Shown here: in pieces, positions 24,442 through 31,806 of the stretch | Numbering within the stretch: position 1 is the stretch's first letter | How the letters are laid out: each line of letters begins with the position of its first letter | Source: Asanoa hainanensis | GTDB taxonomy: Bacteria > Actinomycetota > Actinomycetes > Mycobacteriales > Micromonosporaceae | Assembly (NCBI RefSeq): GCF_900188485.1 | Contig: NZ_FZPH01000036.1 | Span: 1-36,792, forward strand | Direction: 5' to 3' | DNA: 36,792 bases | Notes under the pieces: model-generated | What the model was told of the DNA's origin: nothing | Database searches by the model: none | The model's input: only the letters and a program-made list of their open reading frames with translations | Position numbers and translations under genes: made by a program

Positions 24442-25772
24442 CCAACATCGACGATCGGGACCGTATGCGGGTCGAGCTCGCCTCGGCCCTTCGCGACCTT
24501 GCCGGCGCCGCGGCGGCGGCCGGCGCAGCGGTTCCCCGGCAGCGCATCCAGGATCACCTGCGGGCCGCGCTCGCGGCCAGCGGGCTTGCACACCCCGACG
24601 ATGTTGCCGCCTCTGCGGCGCCAGTCCGGGTGAGCGTCACGCCGGCGCAGACGGCATCGGCGTGGCTGGCGAGCTGCAGCGATGATCCGCACCTACGCGC
24701 GTTGAGCGCGGCACAGTCAACGCTTCGACTATCCCACGCCCGTGCCGAGGCGGCGCACGCCCGGGCGGTGGACTACGAAGAGCTGGCCGACCGGCTGATG
24801 GTGCGCGTGCGAGACCTCGCTGCGGCGGCAGACGACTATGTGGATCAGTCCTTGGACCGAGCGAACGCGATCGAGGAGCGCGCCGAAGAAAATGCCGCCG
24901 CGGTCTTGGCCTCGGCGGAGAAGCGGGCGGCCGCGGTCTTGGCCTCGGCGGAGAAGCGGGCCGCCGCGATCGTGGCGGCCGCGCACCGCCGCGCCACCGA
25001 GATCGAGAACGAGGCCACCGCCGCGGCTGTCAACGCGAGGCGGGCCGCGCCCCACACTCCGGTCGCGCAACTCGCCGTTCCCAATTTCTTCGTTAAGGCT
25101 GTGACCGCTGGGTCCCCGTCCTTTGGCGCGGTCTTCGAGGCCGTGAGCCGCCACTCGCCCGTGACCGAACCCATGATCTTCCGGGCGGCTGGCGCCGGGT
25201 TCAAGCTGTACGGCAGTCCCTCCGCGCCGGCGCTCGTGCAGAGCTTTTGCCCCTCCGGCGAGCGGGGATCCCCGCAAGGACAGGAGATCGTGGCACAGGC
25301 CAAGTCGTATGCGCAGAGATCCGCGACGGCGGGTCCGGGACAGCAGAATCCGGAGCGGCCCCTCCTGCGGTGGCTCGTGGTGGTGTCCGCCTGCCTTGGC
25401 GGGGCCGACCTACCCGATCTCTCCCGCGAGGGACTGCTGTTGACCGGCGCCGGAGGTGTAGGTGTCGACGGCGCCGCTGAACGGGTGTGGCTGAGCCGCG
25501 TTCGGCTGTGGGAACTGGCCACGCTGGATCAGCCAGCTCCCCCTGCGGGTCGGCACGGCCACCGTGTCGAGATCGCCGGCGAATCCAGCCAGGCGGGAGG
25601 CGAGGTAGCGGTGTACGACCTGGGCGGCGGCACGTTCGACGCCGCTGTGGTGCGGCCAAGCCGTGCTGCGGCGGGCGGCGACGCGGATGCGCCGCCAGGC
25701 GGCGAGGGCGGCCGATGCGTCGTCGCATTTCTGCATCAGCAAGAGGACGCTGAAACAACGCGCCGAGGCTGA
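24438..25772 (+). CDS. Chimeric-looking ORF: hendecad coiled coil plus stray Hsp70 motif
   Basis: The 444-aa frame opens with an Ala-rich helical domain (about residues 1-120). It continues into a coiled coil whose 11-residue unit AAAVLASAEKR is repeated exactly and then in variant form (about residues 153-185), as in DivIVA-like or stalk-forming proteins. From about residue 205 the sequence changes character (VPNFFVKAVTAGSPSFGAVF and so on) with no match. At about residue 393 it carries GEVAVYDLGGGTFDAAVVRP, the phosphate-1/connect motif of Hsp70 ATPase domains, with nothing else of Hsp70 around it. Inference: a rearrangement fused the coiled-coil gene to gene debris. The start overlaps the sigma-like gene as GTGA. 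Confidence 0.6.
   Translation: MTNIDDRDRMRVELASALRDLAGAAAAAGAAVPRQRIQDHLRAALAASGLAHPDDVAASAAPVRVSVTPAQTASAWLASCSDDPHLRALSAAQSTLRLSHARAEAAHARAVDYEELADRLMVRVRDLAAAADDYVDQSLDRANAIEERAEENAAAVLASAEKRAAAVLASAEKRAAAIVAAAHRRATEIENEATAAAVNARRAAPHTPVAQLAVPNFFVKAVTAGSPSFGAVFEAVSRHSPVTEPMIFRAAGAGFKLYGSPSAPALVQSFCPSGERGSPQGQEIVAQAKSYAQRSATAGPGQQNPERPLLRWLVVVSACLGGADLPDLSREGLLLTGAGGVGVDGAAERVWLSRVRLWELATLDQPAPPAGRHGHRVEIAGESSQAGGEVAVYDLGGGTFDAAVVRPSRAAAGGDADAPPGGEGGRCVVAFLHQQEDAETTRRG
24894..24959 (+). repeat. Tandem 33-bp repeat coding for an 11-aa hendecad
   Basis: Two units, 24894-24926 and 24927-24959, encode the same 11 residues and differ at one synonymous base. A third, diverged unit follows (24960-24992). 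Eleven-residue periodicity fits a right-handed coiled coil. Near-identity at the DNA level suggests a recent duplication. Confidence 0.8.
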
Positions 25773-25870
25773 CACCGGCCGGGTGTGAGGAGCGCTCACG
25801 CGGGCGACTCGTACGGTCCCGGCCAGCGCGGTGTGCGCGCGGGCAGTGGCCTTCCGGCCGGGCGCCGCTG

Positions 25871-26818
25871 CTACGGCCGCGACGACCCGTCAAGGGCCGG
25901 CCGTTGGGTGAGCTCCCGGTAGGCGGCCAGCACGGCGGCGGTGTGGTCGGTGAGTTCGCCCGTGGCCGTCTCGCCCGGCTCGGCCGACGGGACGTTGCGG
26001 TGCTGGTCGGCGCTGCGCGTCGTCGCGTGCGCGCGAGCCAGCATTTCCTGCTCGGTTACGAACGCGTGGACGTGATCGGCCAGCCGCCACAGGTCCGCTT
26101 GGCGCTGGTCGATCGCGCGGTCCAGGCGAGCAACGGCCCGGTCGACCTGCGTCATCTGGTCGGTCAGCTCGAGCGCAACACGTGAGCCGGTGGGCACGTC
26201 CACCGCGGCGGCGCGCAGGTCCTGCCCTCGTTGCCGGGCGGTCGCCCGCTCGCTGACGCGCAGGGTGAGTTCCCAGAGCTGGTCGACCAGGGCCGGCGAC
26301 GGGTCGTCGAGGGCCACGTGGGTGCGCAGCCGCGGCCAGGAGGCGGCGATCGCCCGGACGTTCTGCGCGGCGCGGTTGATCACGTCGCGATCCTCGTGGC
26401 GGGTCAGCACCTGGTGGCCCTCGGCCCACCGGTGGGCGGTGCGGGTGTAGCGGCGCAGCGCCTGCCACGCGGTGACGGCGGCGCCCGCCACGATGAGCGC
26501 GGTGCCGGCCCAGGGGCCGGCGGCCCACGCCCCGCCGGCGGCGGCAGCCGCGGAGCCGGTGGTGCCGGCCCAGGCGAGGCGCGCGGCGCCGGTGCGCGGG
26601 GTGTGCAGCCCGACCGGGGCCGGTCGGGTCGGGTGCAGCCCACCGGCCCTGCGCACCGGGCACGGGGTGACGATGGTGACTGGGCCGGTCGTGTCGTGCC
26701 GGGCGGCGCCAGCGACCTCGGGCGCGAGCACGGACACGACGAGCTTGTCCTCGTCATCGGCAAGCCACAGGTGCTCCGGGGTGAGCCTGCCCGGTCGGGC
26801 CGTTGTCGTCATAAGCAT
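25871..26818 (-). CDS. Membrane protein with soluble helical C-terminus
   Basis: The 315-aa product has an N-terminal soluble part of about 75 residues, an Ala/Gly-rich hydrophobic region of about 35 residues (WAGTTGSAAAAAGGAWAAGP, then GTALIVAGAAVTAW) that may form one hairpin or two membrane helices, and a long charged helical tail (about residues 110-300) with coiled-coil character (QVDRAVARLDRAIDQRQADL). ATG 26818 and ATG 26812 are both possible; neither has a clear ribosome site, so it may be leaderless. It is divergent from the gene at 26971, with two palindromes between them. Function unknown. Confidence 0.75.
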   Translation of the reverse strand: MLMTTTARPGRLTPEHLWLADDEDKLVVSVLAPEVAGAARHDTTGPVTIVTPCPVRRAGGLHPTRPAPVGLHTPRTGAARLAWAGTTGSAAAAAGGAWAAGPWAGTALIVAGAAVTAWQALRRYTRTAHRWAEGHQVLTRHEDRDVINRAAQNVRAIAASWPRLRTHVALDDPSPALVDQLWELTLRVSERATARQRGQDLRAAAVDVPTGSRVALELTDQMTQVDRAVARLDRAIDQRQADLWRLADHVHAFVTEQEMLARAHATTRSADQHRNVPSAEPGETATGELTDHTAAVLAAYRELTQRPALDGSSRP

Positions 26819-26907
26819 CGATGGTGACGCATGGGTACGACAGTTTGCGAGGGGCGGTAGGCCAGCCCATCTCGGAGCGCCTCCCAACCGACGATTTTCA
26901 CAGGTGG

Positions 26908-26926
26908 ATGTAAGGCTGCTTTACAT
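26908..26926. promoter_or_regulatory. 19-bp palindromic operator, copy 1
   Basis: ATGTAA, seven bases, TTACAT. The core GTAA-N7-TTAC is shared with the second palindrome at 26940-26958. Their centres (26917 and 26949) are 32 bp apart, about three helical turns, so two dimers would bind one face of the DNA. It lies in the divergent spacer between 26818 and 26971. Confidence 0.72.
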
Positions 26927-26939
26927 CCCATCCGCCGCT

Positions 26940-26958
26940 GCGTAAAGTCGCTTTACGC
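26940..26958. promoter_or_regulatory. 19-bp palindromic operator, copy 2
   Basis: GCGTAA, seven bases, TTACGC, with the same GTAA-N7-TTAC core and spacer length as copy 1 at 26908-26926. It abuts the GGAGG ribosome site (26959-26963) of the gene at 26971, so a bound protein would sit on or just after the transcription start. Repression is the simplest reading. Confidence 0.72.
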
Positions 26959-26970
26959 GGAGGTGGCGTG

Positions 26971-28071
26971 ATGGCCCAGTACGAGATCCAACACGAGTGC
27001 GGCCACACCGAGTACCACCAGATCTCCGGTCCGAACACCCACGGCCAACGCGAGACCAAGGCGCGCCAGCTCGGCGAACAGCCGTGCACCACGTGTGTCG
27101 CCGCGACGCGCAAGCGGGTCTCCAAGCGCGCCGCCGAGGTCGCCGCCGCCGAACACTGGCCGACCCTCACGGGCAGCCCACGCCAGGTTGAATGGGCGCA
27201 GACCATCCGCGTCGATGCCATGACAGAGATCGCCGCTGGGGGCGCCCGCAACGCCGCACCCGCAGAGGCCGCCTCGTGGACGCCACAACAAGTAGCCGAT
27301 CTCGACACCCTCCTGACCCGGATCTGGCAGCGCGCCGTCCTGCGGCAGACCGCCGCGAAATGGTGGATCGACAACCAGTCCCGGATCCTGCACGCCGCCG
27401 CCGCCCTGCTCACCGACAACGACCGCGCCGAGTACAAGGCAGGTGTCGCCGAAATCGTCGCCGGGCTCAGCCCCGAAGCCGCCGCGCGTACCGCCCGCCG
27501 GCCGGAGGACCGCGACGCCGACGAGGTCGAAACGCCGTACACCCAGCTGGACATGCCGACCGCCGAATTCCGCGAGCGGCTCGTCGACGCGCTACGCGAT
27601 GCCGGCGAGCGCGCCGAGGCCGCCAACCTCGCCCGCCGGGCCGCGATCGCCGAGATCGGCGAGCTGTTACGCCGTGACCGTGCGGCCGGCGGACTCGTCG
27701 GAATCAACTACGCCCAAATGATCACCGGCCTGTCGCGGCCAACCCTGAACGATGCCCGCAGCGACGAGACCGCCTGGCAGGCCCTCGTCGAGATCGCGAG
27801 CCGGTCCGACGACGAAGCCGCCGCGCTTCACCAGCGCCTCCCACACCTCGCTGGCTGGCACAGCGCAGCTGGGCATCTTCTGCGTCAGCACATCGAGGCG
27901 TACTGGGCCGAGCGCGGGTTCGACCCGTGGTCCACAGAAGACCCTGGCGAACCAACGGGCTACGCCGAGCTGATGCGGGTCTATCAGCAGACTGTGGACG
28001 GGTACGCGGCCGGCGAGCCGGCATACCTGTACGAGCTGCACCAGCGCGAGGCCCGCGCCGGGCACGAGTAG
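26971..28071 (+). CDS. Unknown accessory protein with N-terminal zinc-finger-like motif
   Basis: The 366-aa product has ECGHTEYHQ (about residues 9-17) and CTTC (about 42-45), a likely zinc knuckle. GSPRQVEWAQTIRVDAMTEI follows, a segment I associate with hypothetical proteins of actinomycete plasmids and integrative elements. The middle (about 100-170) is helical. The C-terminal half has an HTH-like part (GINYAQMITGLSRPTLNDAR at about residues 230-250, resembling a KOW/sigma-like recognition helix in looks only). ATG 26971 has GGAGG seven bases upstream. Regulation by the two upstream palindromes is likely. No function is assigned. Confidence 0.78.
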   Translation: MAQYEIQHECGHTEYHQISGPNTHGQRETKARQLGEQPCTTCVAATRKRVSKRAAEVAAAEHWPTLTGSPRQVEWAQTIRVDAMTEIAAGGARNAAPAEAASWTPQQVADLDTLLTRIWQRAVLRQTAAKWWIDNQSRILHAAAALLTDNDRAEYKAGVAEIVAGLSPEAAARTARRPEDRDADEVETPYTQLDMPTAEFRERLVDALRDAGERAEAANLARRAAIAEIGELLRRDRAAGGLVGINYAQMITGLSRPTLNDARSDETAWQALVEIASRSDDEAAALHQRLPHLAGWHSAAGHLLRQHIEAYWAERGFDPWSTEDPGEPTGYAELMRVYQQTVDGYAAGEPAYLYELHQREARAGHE

Positions 28072-28152
28072 CGTGTGACGTACGGGTGCGACAAGTTTGA
28101 GCTGCGCTAGCCCGGCCGGCCGTCGCCATGGCAGGCAGATGGGGGAAAGTTT

Positions 28153-28177
28153 TGACGGCGCGCCGACGCGCGCGTCA
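28153..28177. terminator. Hairpin between convergent genes
   Basis: TGACG (28153-28157) pairs with CGTCA (28173-28177) around a GC-rich imperfect inner stem, in the 113-bp gap between the convergent genes 26971-28071 and 28185-29219. There is no T tract. A terminator is plausible by position. Confidence 0.35.
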
Positions 28178-28184
28178 GAGTCCT

Positions 28185-29219
28185 TCAGTCGTCGACGCCG
28201 ATGAGTGGCACGTCGTACACCGACAGGTCCCGCCGCGGCCGCACGAACCTGACACGGTGGCGATATCTCGCGTGCTCGAAAGCCGTGTCGACCAGCACTT
28301 CGGCCACCACGGCCGGCTCCACCTGTACGTAGCGCAGCGGCTCCGGCCGCTCCCACGACCCCGACCACGACGCCGGCAACGGCTGCGGCCACGGATGCCG
28401 CACAGGCACGCCGCGCCGCTGCGCCACCGGGCGCTCGAGCAACGGCCCGAGCTCGGCGCGCTGCTCATCCGTTAACGGTGTCGAGCGCCCGGTGTAGCGC
28501 AACCGGCCACGGGCGTCGAATTGCCCGACCAGGATCGTCTGCGGCGCTGACGTCCAGCCGGTCACCCCGCCGATGATCTGCTCAGCCGTGGTCCGCACCC
28601 GATATTTTCGCCAGCCGCCGCGGCCGAGCCGGTAGCCCTGGTCGAGGCGCTTGCAGACCAAACCCTCAATTCCTGTCGACGGCCACGTCTCAGCCCACTC
28701 GCGGGCGACCGCCAGGTCGTCGGTCTGCGGGCACAGAACGATCGGCGCGGGCGCGCCGGCGAGCAGCTGCTCGAGCAACGCGAACCGTTCGGCCAGCGGG
28801 GCGGGCAGCAGCGACTCGTCGGGGGTGGCGAGCAGGTCGAAGGCGACGAAGTGCGCCGGGTACTGCCGCGCCATCCGTAGGACGTGCCGGCCGGCCGCCG
28901 CGCGGCGCTGCAGAAGGGAGAAGCTGGACCGTTCCCTGGCCGAGTCCCACACCAGCAGTTCTCCGTCAACGACGACGCCGGGGGGCAGCGTGGCCCGCAG
29001 CGCCCGAGTGACGTCCGGGAACGCTGCGCCGATCGGCTTCCCGGCGCGGGTCTGGAGCTGAACGCGAGCCTCCCTCACCCACCCTAGGCAACGCCAGCCG
29101 TCCCATTTGGGCTGGTATGCCCAGCCCGGCCCAGTGGGGATCTCGTCGACGGCGGTCGCGATCATCGGCTCGACCGGGTAGTGCAAGTTGCCGCGGTCCC
29201 GCGCGGCCGGGCTGGTCAC
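28185..29219 (-). CDS. ligC: ATP-dependent DNA ligase, LigC type
   Basis: The 344-aa product has the nucleotidyltransferase motifs in order: YQPKWDGWR with Lys38 as the adenylated residue (motif I), VVDGELLVW (Ia/III region), HFVAFDLLAT, GIEGLVCKR (motif IV) and WRKYRVRT (motif V), then an OB-fold domain with ILVGQFDARGRLRYTGRS. The length matches small actinobacterial LigC-type ligases that join DNA nicks in repair; there is no polymerase or nuclease domain as in LigD. The GTG start lacks a strong ribosome site, and an in-frame TTG lies 11 codons further in. Here it sits among unknown accessory genes, not next to Ku. Confidence 0.93.
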   Translation of the reverse strand: MTSPAARDRGNLHYPVEPMIATAVDEIPTGPGWAYQPKWDGWRCLGWVREARVQLQTRAGKPIGAAFPDVTRALRATLPPGVVVDGELLVWDSARERSSFSLLQRRAAAGRHVLRMARQYPAHFVAFDLLATPDESLLPAPLAERFALLEQLLAGAPAPIVLCPQTDDLAVAREWAETWPSTGIEGLVCKRLDQGYRLGRGGWRKYRVRTTAEQIIGGVTGWTSAPQTILVGQFDARGRLRYTGRSTPLTDEQRAELGPLLERPVAQRRGVPVRHPWPQPLPASWSGSWERPEPLRYVQVEPAVVAEVLVDTAFEHARYRHRVRFVRPRRDLSVYDVPLIGVDD

Positions 29220-29316
29220 GGCGACGATGTGGCGGATCCGGTTTGTGCCACGCCTTGATCGTCAGCCGGGCAGCCGGCGACGCGCAGGAAGATTCGTCAG
29301 CGTGAGTGGCGGATCC

Positions 29317-30000
29317 TCAGCGCTCGTGGAGCACGCCACCGACCCAGCGGGCCAGGACCTTCTCGTCGAGGACAAGGCGCCCGTCCACCTTGCGGTAAGG
29401 CCAGCCGCGCATGAACCCGTTGCGGGGCTGCAGCTCGGGTTCCTGGTCGACGAGGGTAACCATCGCGTCGAGCAACTCCCGTGCGTCGGGGTTGACGCGG
29501 ACGAGCTCGGAGAGCGTCTTGTCCTCCAGCCTGCTGCCGACGGTGCCGAGCCGCTCGACGACGTTGTGGCGGGCGCGGACCAGCTGCACGATGACCGCCC
29601 GGTGGTCGTCGACCTCGACGTTGGTGGAGAAGTCGACGTAGACGACCGGGACGCCCCCGCGCTCGAGGTGCCAGGCCGACGTCCGGTCGCGGACCGTCGC
29701 CCAGCCGCGTGCCCACATCGCCCGGTCGACGCGGTCCCAGGTGTCGTCGTCGACGCCGGCGCCGCGCAGGTAGATCGTCGGGGTGAGCGGGGGCGGGCTG
29801 GGTTCGGCGGGCTCGCGCTTGAGGATGTTGTGGACACGTTCGCGGCCGGTGGTGCCGAGGCCGTGGCGGGCGATCGCCGAGGCCTCGGCGCCGTCGGCGT
29901 GGACGTCGCGGATCGTCTGCTCCTCGACCGCGGCCGCGCGTGCGACCGCGGCGTGGGCGGCCTGGACGCGGGTGATCCGGGGGTCTGTCGAGCTGGTCAT
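29317..30000 (-). CDS. Unknown 227-aa protein
   Basis: The product starts MTSSTDPRITRVQAAHAAVA, with a helical N-terminal 60 residues (a possible HTH around AEASAIARHGLGTTGRERVH). A mixed alpha/beta domain follows (TIYLRGAGVDDDTWDRVDRA, VPVVYVDFSTNVEVDDHRAV, RNGFMRGWPYRKVDGRLVLD). ATG 30000 is preferred to the longer frame because CAGGAG lies ten bases upstream. It is 32 bp downstream of the next minus-strand gene, and the two are probably one operon read from the GTAC-box promoter. Function unknown. Confidence 0.75.
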   Translation of the reverse strand: MTSSTDPRITRVQAAHAAVARAAAVEEQTIRDVHADGAEASAIARHGLGTTGRERVHNILKREPAEPSPPPLTPTIYLRGAGVDDDTWDRVDRAMWARGWATVRDRTSAWHLERGGVPVVYVDFSTNVEVDDHRAVIVQLVRARHNVVERLGTVGSRLEDKTLSELVRVNPDARELLDAMVTLVDQEPELQPRNGFMRGWPYRKVDGRLVLDEKVLARWVGGVLHER

Positions 30001-30032
30001 GTTGGTTGAACTCCTGACTGTGGCACGGCGGG

Positions 30033-30458
30033 TCACACGCACTCGTCGCAGTTGCCGTTGCGGTCAAGCTCGAGGCCGCAGTAGTGGCAGTAGCCGCGGG
30101 CCGTGCTGCTGTCGCGTCCGAGCATGCCGCCGACGGCGGCGGCCTGGCGGTCGACCACGTTGTACGCGGGGCGCGGCGGGTCGACGTGGGCCGGGGCCGC
30201 CGCAGCGGCGGCGGGATTGCGGAACGTGGCGGTGCGAGTGGCGACGCCATGGACGGTGCGTTCGGCCATGACCTTGACGACGATGACTTCGGTGGTGTCG
30301 CCGGCGGCCTTGGTGACGGTGACGGTCTGGCCTGGCTCAATGTCGGCGGCGGGGCCGATGATGTCCCATCCGCCGCCGGCCTTGAAAAAGATCGTCTTAC
30401 CCTCTTTGACCTGGTCGAGCAGCCGCTGTGAGCGGGCGACCGCAGCGTCGTCGGTCAT
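30033..30458 (-). CDS. Small beta-domain protein with C-terminal zinc ribbon
   Basis: The 141-aa product has a short helical start, a beta-rich domain (KTIFFKAGGGWDIIGPAADI, QTVTVTKAAGDTTEVIVVKV; about residues 22-85), an Ala/Pro linker and a four-Cys ribbon at the end (YCHYCGLELDRNGNCDECV). ATG 30458 has GGAGGAG three bases upstream, a strong site. It is the first minus-strand gene after the divergent promoter with five GTAC boxes. It may bind nucleic acid or a protein partner through the ribbon. No family is recognised. Confidence 0.78.
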   Translation of the reverse strand: MTDDAAVARSQRLLDQVKEGKTIFFKAGGGWDIIGPAADIEPGQTVTVTKAAGDTTEVIVVKVMAERTVHGVATRTATFRNPAAAAAAPAHVDPPRPAYNVVDRQAAAVGGMLGRDSSTARGYCHYCGLELDRNGNCDECV

Positions 30459-30497
30459 CGTCTCCTCCTGCACGCGTCCGCTCGGTGCATGACCATC

Positions 30498-30543
30498 GTA
30501 CAGATGTGTACGACTGCCGTACGAACATGTACGATTAGCGTAC
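30498..30543. promoter_or_regulatory. Array of five GTAC boxes at helical spacing
   Basis: GTAC occurs at 30498, 30508, 30519, 30529 and 30540, i.e. steps of 10, 11, 10 and 11 bp, exactly the 10.5-bp repeat of DNA. Pairs form CGTAC-N6-GTACG palindromes (30497-30512 and 30518-30533), and TGTACGA recurs with a 21-bp period. The array fills the gap between the divergent starts at 30458 and 30570, so a protein bound along one face of the helix would cover both promoters. Confidence 0.8.
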
Positions 30544-30569
30544 ACAGTCGGAGGTCGTCACTGGAGACC

Positions 30570-30920
30570 ATGACCGGGACCGCCTACATCAAGGCCTACC
30601 GTGCCAGCGCGCGCCAGCTGGCCGCCATCGGCACCGGCGCCGAATGGTGGCGGATAGGCACTCCGCTTGCCAACGCGATCGCCTGGGCCGACCTCGGCTA
30701 CCTGCCCGACGGGGCCGCCCCGCTCATCGCCGCCGGGATTGCCCCGGACCTGGCCCGCGAGATGGACGCCCTCGCCAACCAGCTGGCCGGCGGATCCACC
30801 GGACACGCCGCGCACGTCATCGACCGTCTCGTGACCGACGGAGTGCTGGTCGACCCGAGGCTAGTCCGGCAGCACGTCGACCCGCGCGACCCGACGCACG
30901 CGCTCAACGGGCCCGCCTGA
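30570..30920 (+). CDS. Small unknown helical protein
   Basis: The product from ATG 30570 is 116 aa: MTGTAYIKAYRASARQLAAI, then GAEWWRIGTPLANAIAWADL, then helical segments with GIAPDLAREMDALANQLAGG. A GGAGG at 30550-30554 is rather far upstream (15 bases), and GGAG at 30563 is too near, so the start is uncertain. The stop TGA overlaps the next ATG (TGATG), so the two are coupled. It is the first plus-strand gene after the GTAC array. Function unknown. Confidence 0.68.
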   Translation: MTGTAYIKAYRASARQLAAIGTGAEWWRIGTPLANAIAWADLGYLPDGAAPLIAAGIAPDLAREMDALANQLAGGSTGHAAHVIDRLVTDGVLVDPRLVRQHVDPRDPTHALNGPA

Positions 30921-31417
30921 TGGCCGCTACCCGCGCGGAGATCGTCGTCATCCGCCCCGGCGACAACCGCTACGAGCGCGTGATGAGCACGCTGCGCGCC
31001 GACCGCCCGCTGCTGCGCCGGATGTGGCGCGAGGCCGAGTCCCGGCTCGACGAGCACCGCCGCAAGACTTGGGTCGTGGCCGTGGGCGCCGGGGACCGCG
31101 CGCTCGCCTGGTGCGCGTACGAGCCGTTCGCCCGCGGCTGCGTCAAGGCGGTCAACAGCTTCGAACGCCCCGAGGTATGGGGCCAGGGGCTCTACGAACG
31201 GGTCTACAACGTCCGCCACCAGCTCATCCGATACCGGCGGGCGCTGACGTTCATTTTCGACCAGCCACTCCCGCTGCACCTTCGTGACGGCTGGGTGCCC
31301 GTTGCGGATGGGTGGAGCAGCGAACCAGACGCGCCGTCGCACCACTGGAACGAGCTGCGGCGGCCCGCCGATCAGTCACACCGTGGTGTCGGTGATGCGG
31401 CCTTGGTGCTCGCGTAG
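30920..31417 (+). CDS. Unknown 165-aa protein, GNAT-like in places
   Basis: The product starts MAATRAEIVVIRPGDNRYER and continues with TWVVAVGAGDRALAWCAYEP, VNSFERPEVWGQGLYERVYN and YRRALTFIFDQPLPLHLRDG. The order of a strand with AWCAY, an xWGQGLY turn and a final strand-loop resembles a GNAT acetyltransferase fold, but the RxxGxG/A acetyl-CoA loop is not present in canonical form, so this is tentative. The start overlaps the previous stop. Its last 42 bases overlap the end of the convergent gene at 31376. Confidence 0.72.
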   Translation: MAATRAEIVVIRPGDNRYERVMSTLRADRPLLRRMWREAESRLDEHRRKTWVVAVGAGDRALAWCAYEPFARGCVKAVNSFERPEVWGQGLYERVYNVRHQLIRYRRALTFIFDQPLPLHLRDGWVPVADGWSSEPDAPSHHWNELRRPADQSHRGVGDAALVLA

Positions 31418-31699
31418 CGCTCCCCAGTTCCAGCCGCCGCGGGTCCGGGCGCTGATTGACCACCGGCCGAGGTCCTTGTACTGCTCGTAGATCGCGTCGA
31501 GGATCGCCCACGCGTGAGCCTCGTCGGCCCACTCGCGCTCCTCGCGCCGGGTCGGCCGCCAGGTGCGCACGTAGACGCGCCACGGTTTCGGATCCCCGCG
31601 CCGCTCGTAGAGGTGGACATGGAGGATGTTGCGGCCGCGCTCGCCGTCCGCGTTGGGCGTCGGCTCGATCAACCACGCCGACTCGTGCAGAACCTCCAT
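31376..31699 (-). CDS. Small unknown protein
   Basis: The 107-aa product (MEVLHESAWLIEPTPNADGE, NILHVHLYERRGDPKPWRVY, ADEAHAWAILDAIYEQYKDL, RWSISARTRGGWNWGALREH) has alternating strand and helix composition with many aromatic residues, typical of a real folded protein. Its end overlaps the end of the convergent gene 30920-31417 by 42 bases. No clear ribosome site is seen before ATG 31699. Function unknown. Confidence 0.75.
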   Translation of the reverse strand: MEVLHESAWLIEPTPNADGERGRNILHVHLYERRGDPKPWRVYVRTWRPTRREEREWADEAHAWAILDAIYEQYKDLGRWSISARTRGGWNWGALREHQGRITDTTV

Positions 31700-31752
31700 G
31701 CAGTCAGCTTCGCACGCCTGTTCTAAATCGGCACTCGCGCCCCGCCATTTAT

Positions 31753-31793
31753 GCAGGTCGGCTGGCGAGCCACTTCGCTCGTTTCTGACCTGC
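31753..31793. terminator. Long-stem hairpin downstream of 31807-33063
   Basis: GCAGGTC (31753-31759) pairs with GACCTGC (31787-31793), and inside it CGAGC (31766-31770) pairs with GCTCG (31777-31781). The position just beyond the stop of the minus-strand gene at 31807 suits a terminator. Confidence 0.5.
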
Positions 31794-31806
31794 TCGTCCT
31801 GTCCCC

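Noticed and set aside
24729-25893. Minus-strand frames of 180-230 codons opposite the coiled-coil ORF
   Set aside because: Composition is dominated by Arg, Pro and Gly and they have no motif. Ambiguity remains only for 25100-25600, where neither strand is convincing.
29188-30009. 273-codon plus-strand frame opposite 29317-30000
   Set aside because: Shadow with repetitive Asp/Val/Gly residues; the minus-strand gene has a proper ribosome site and balanced composition.
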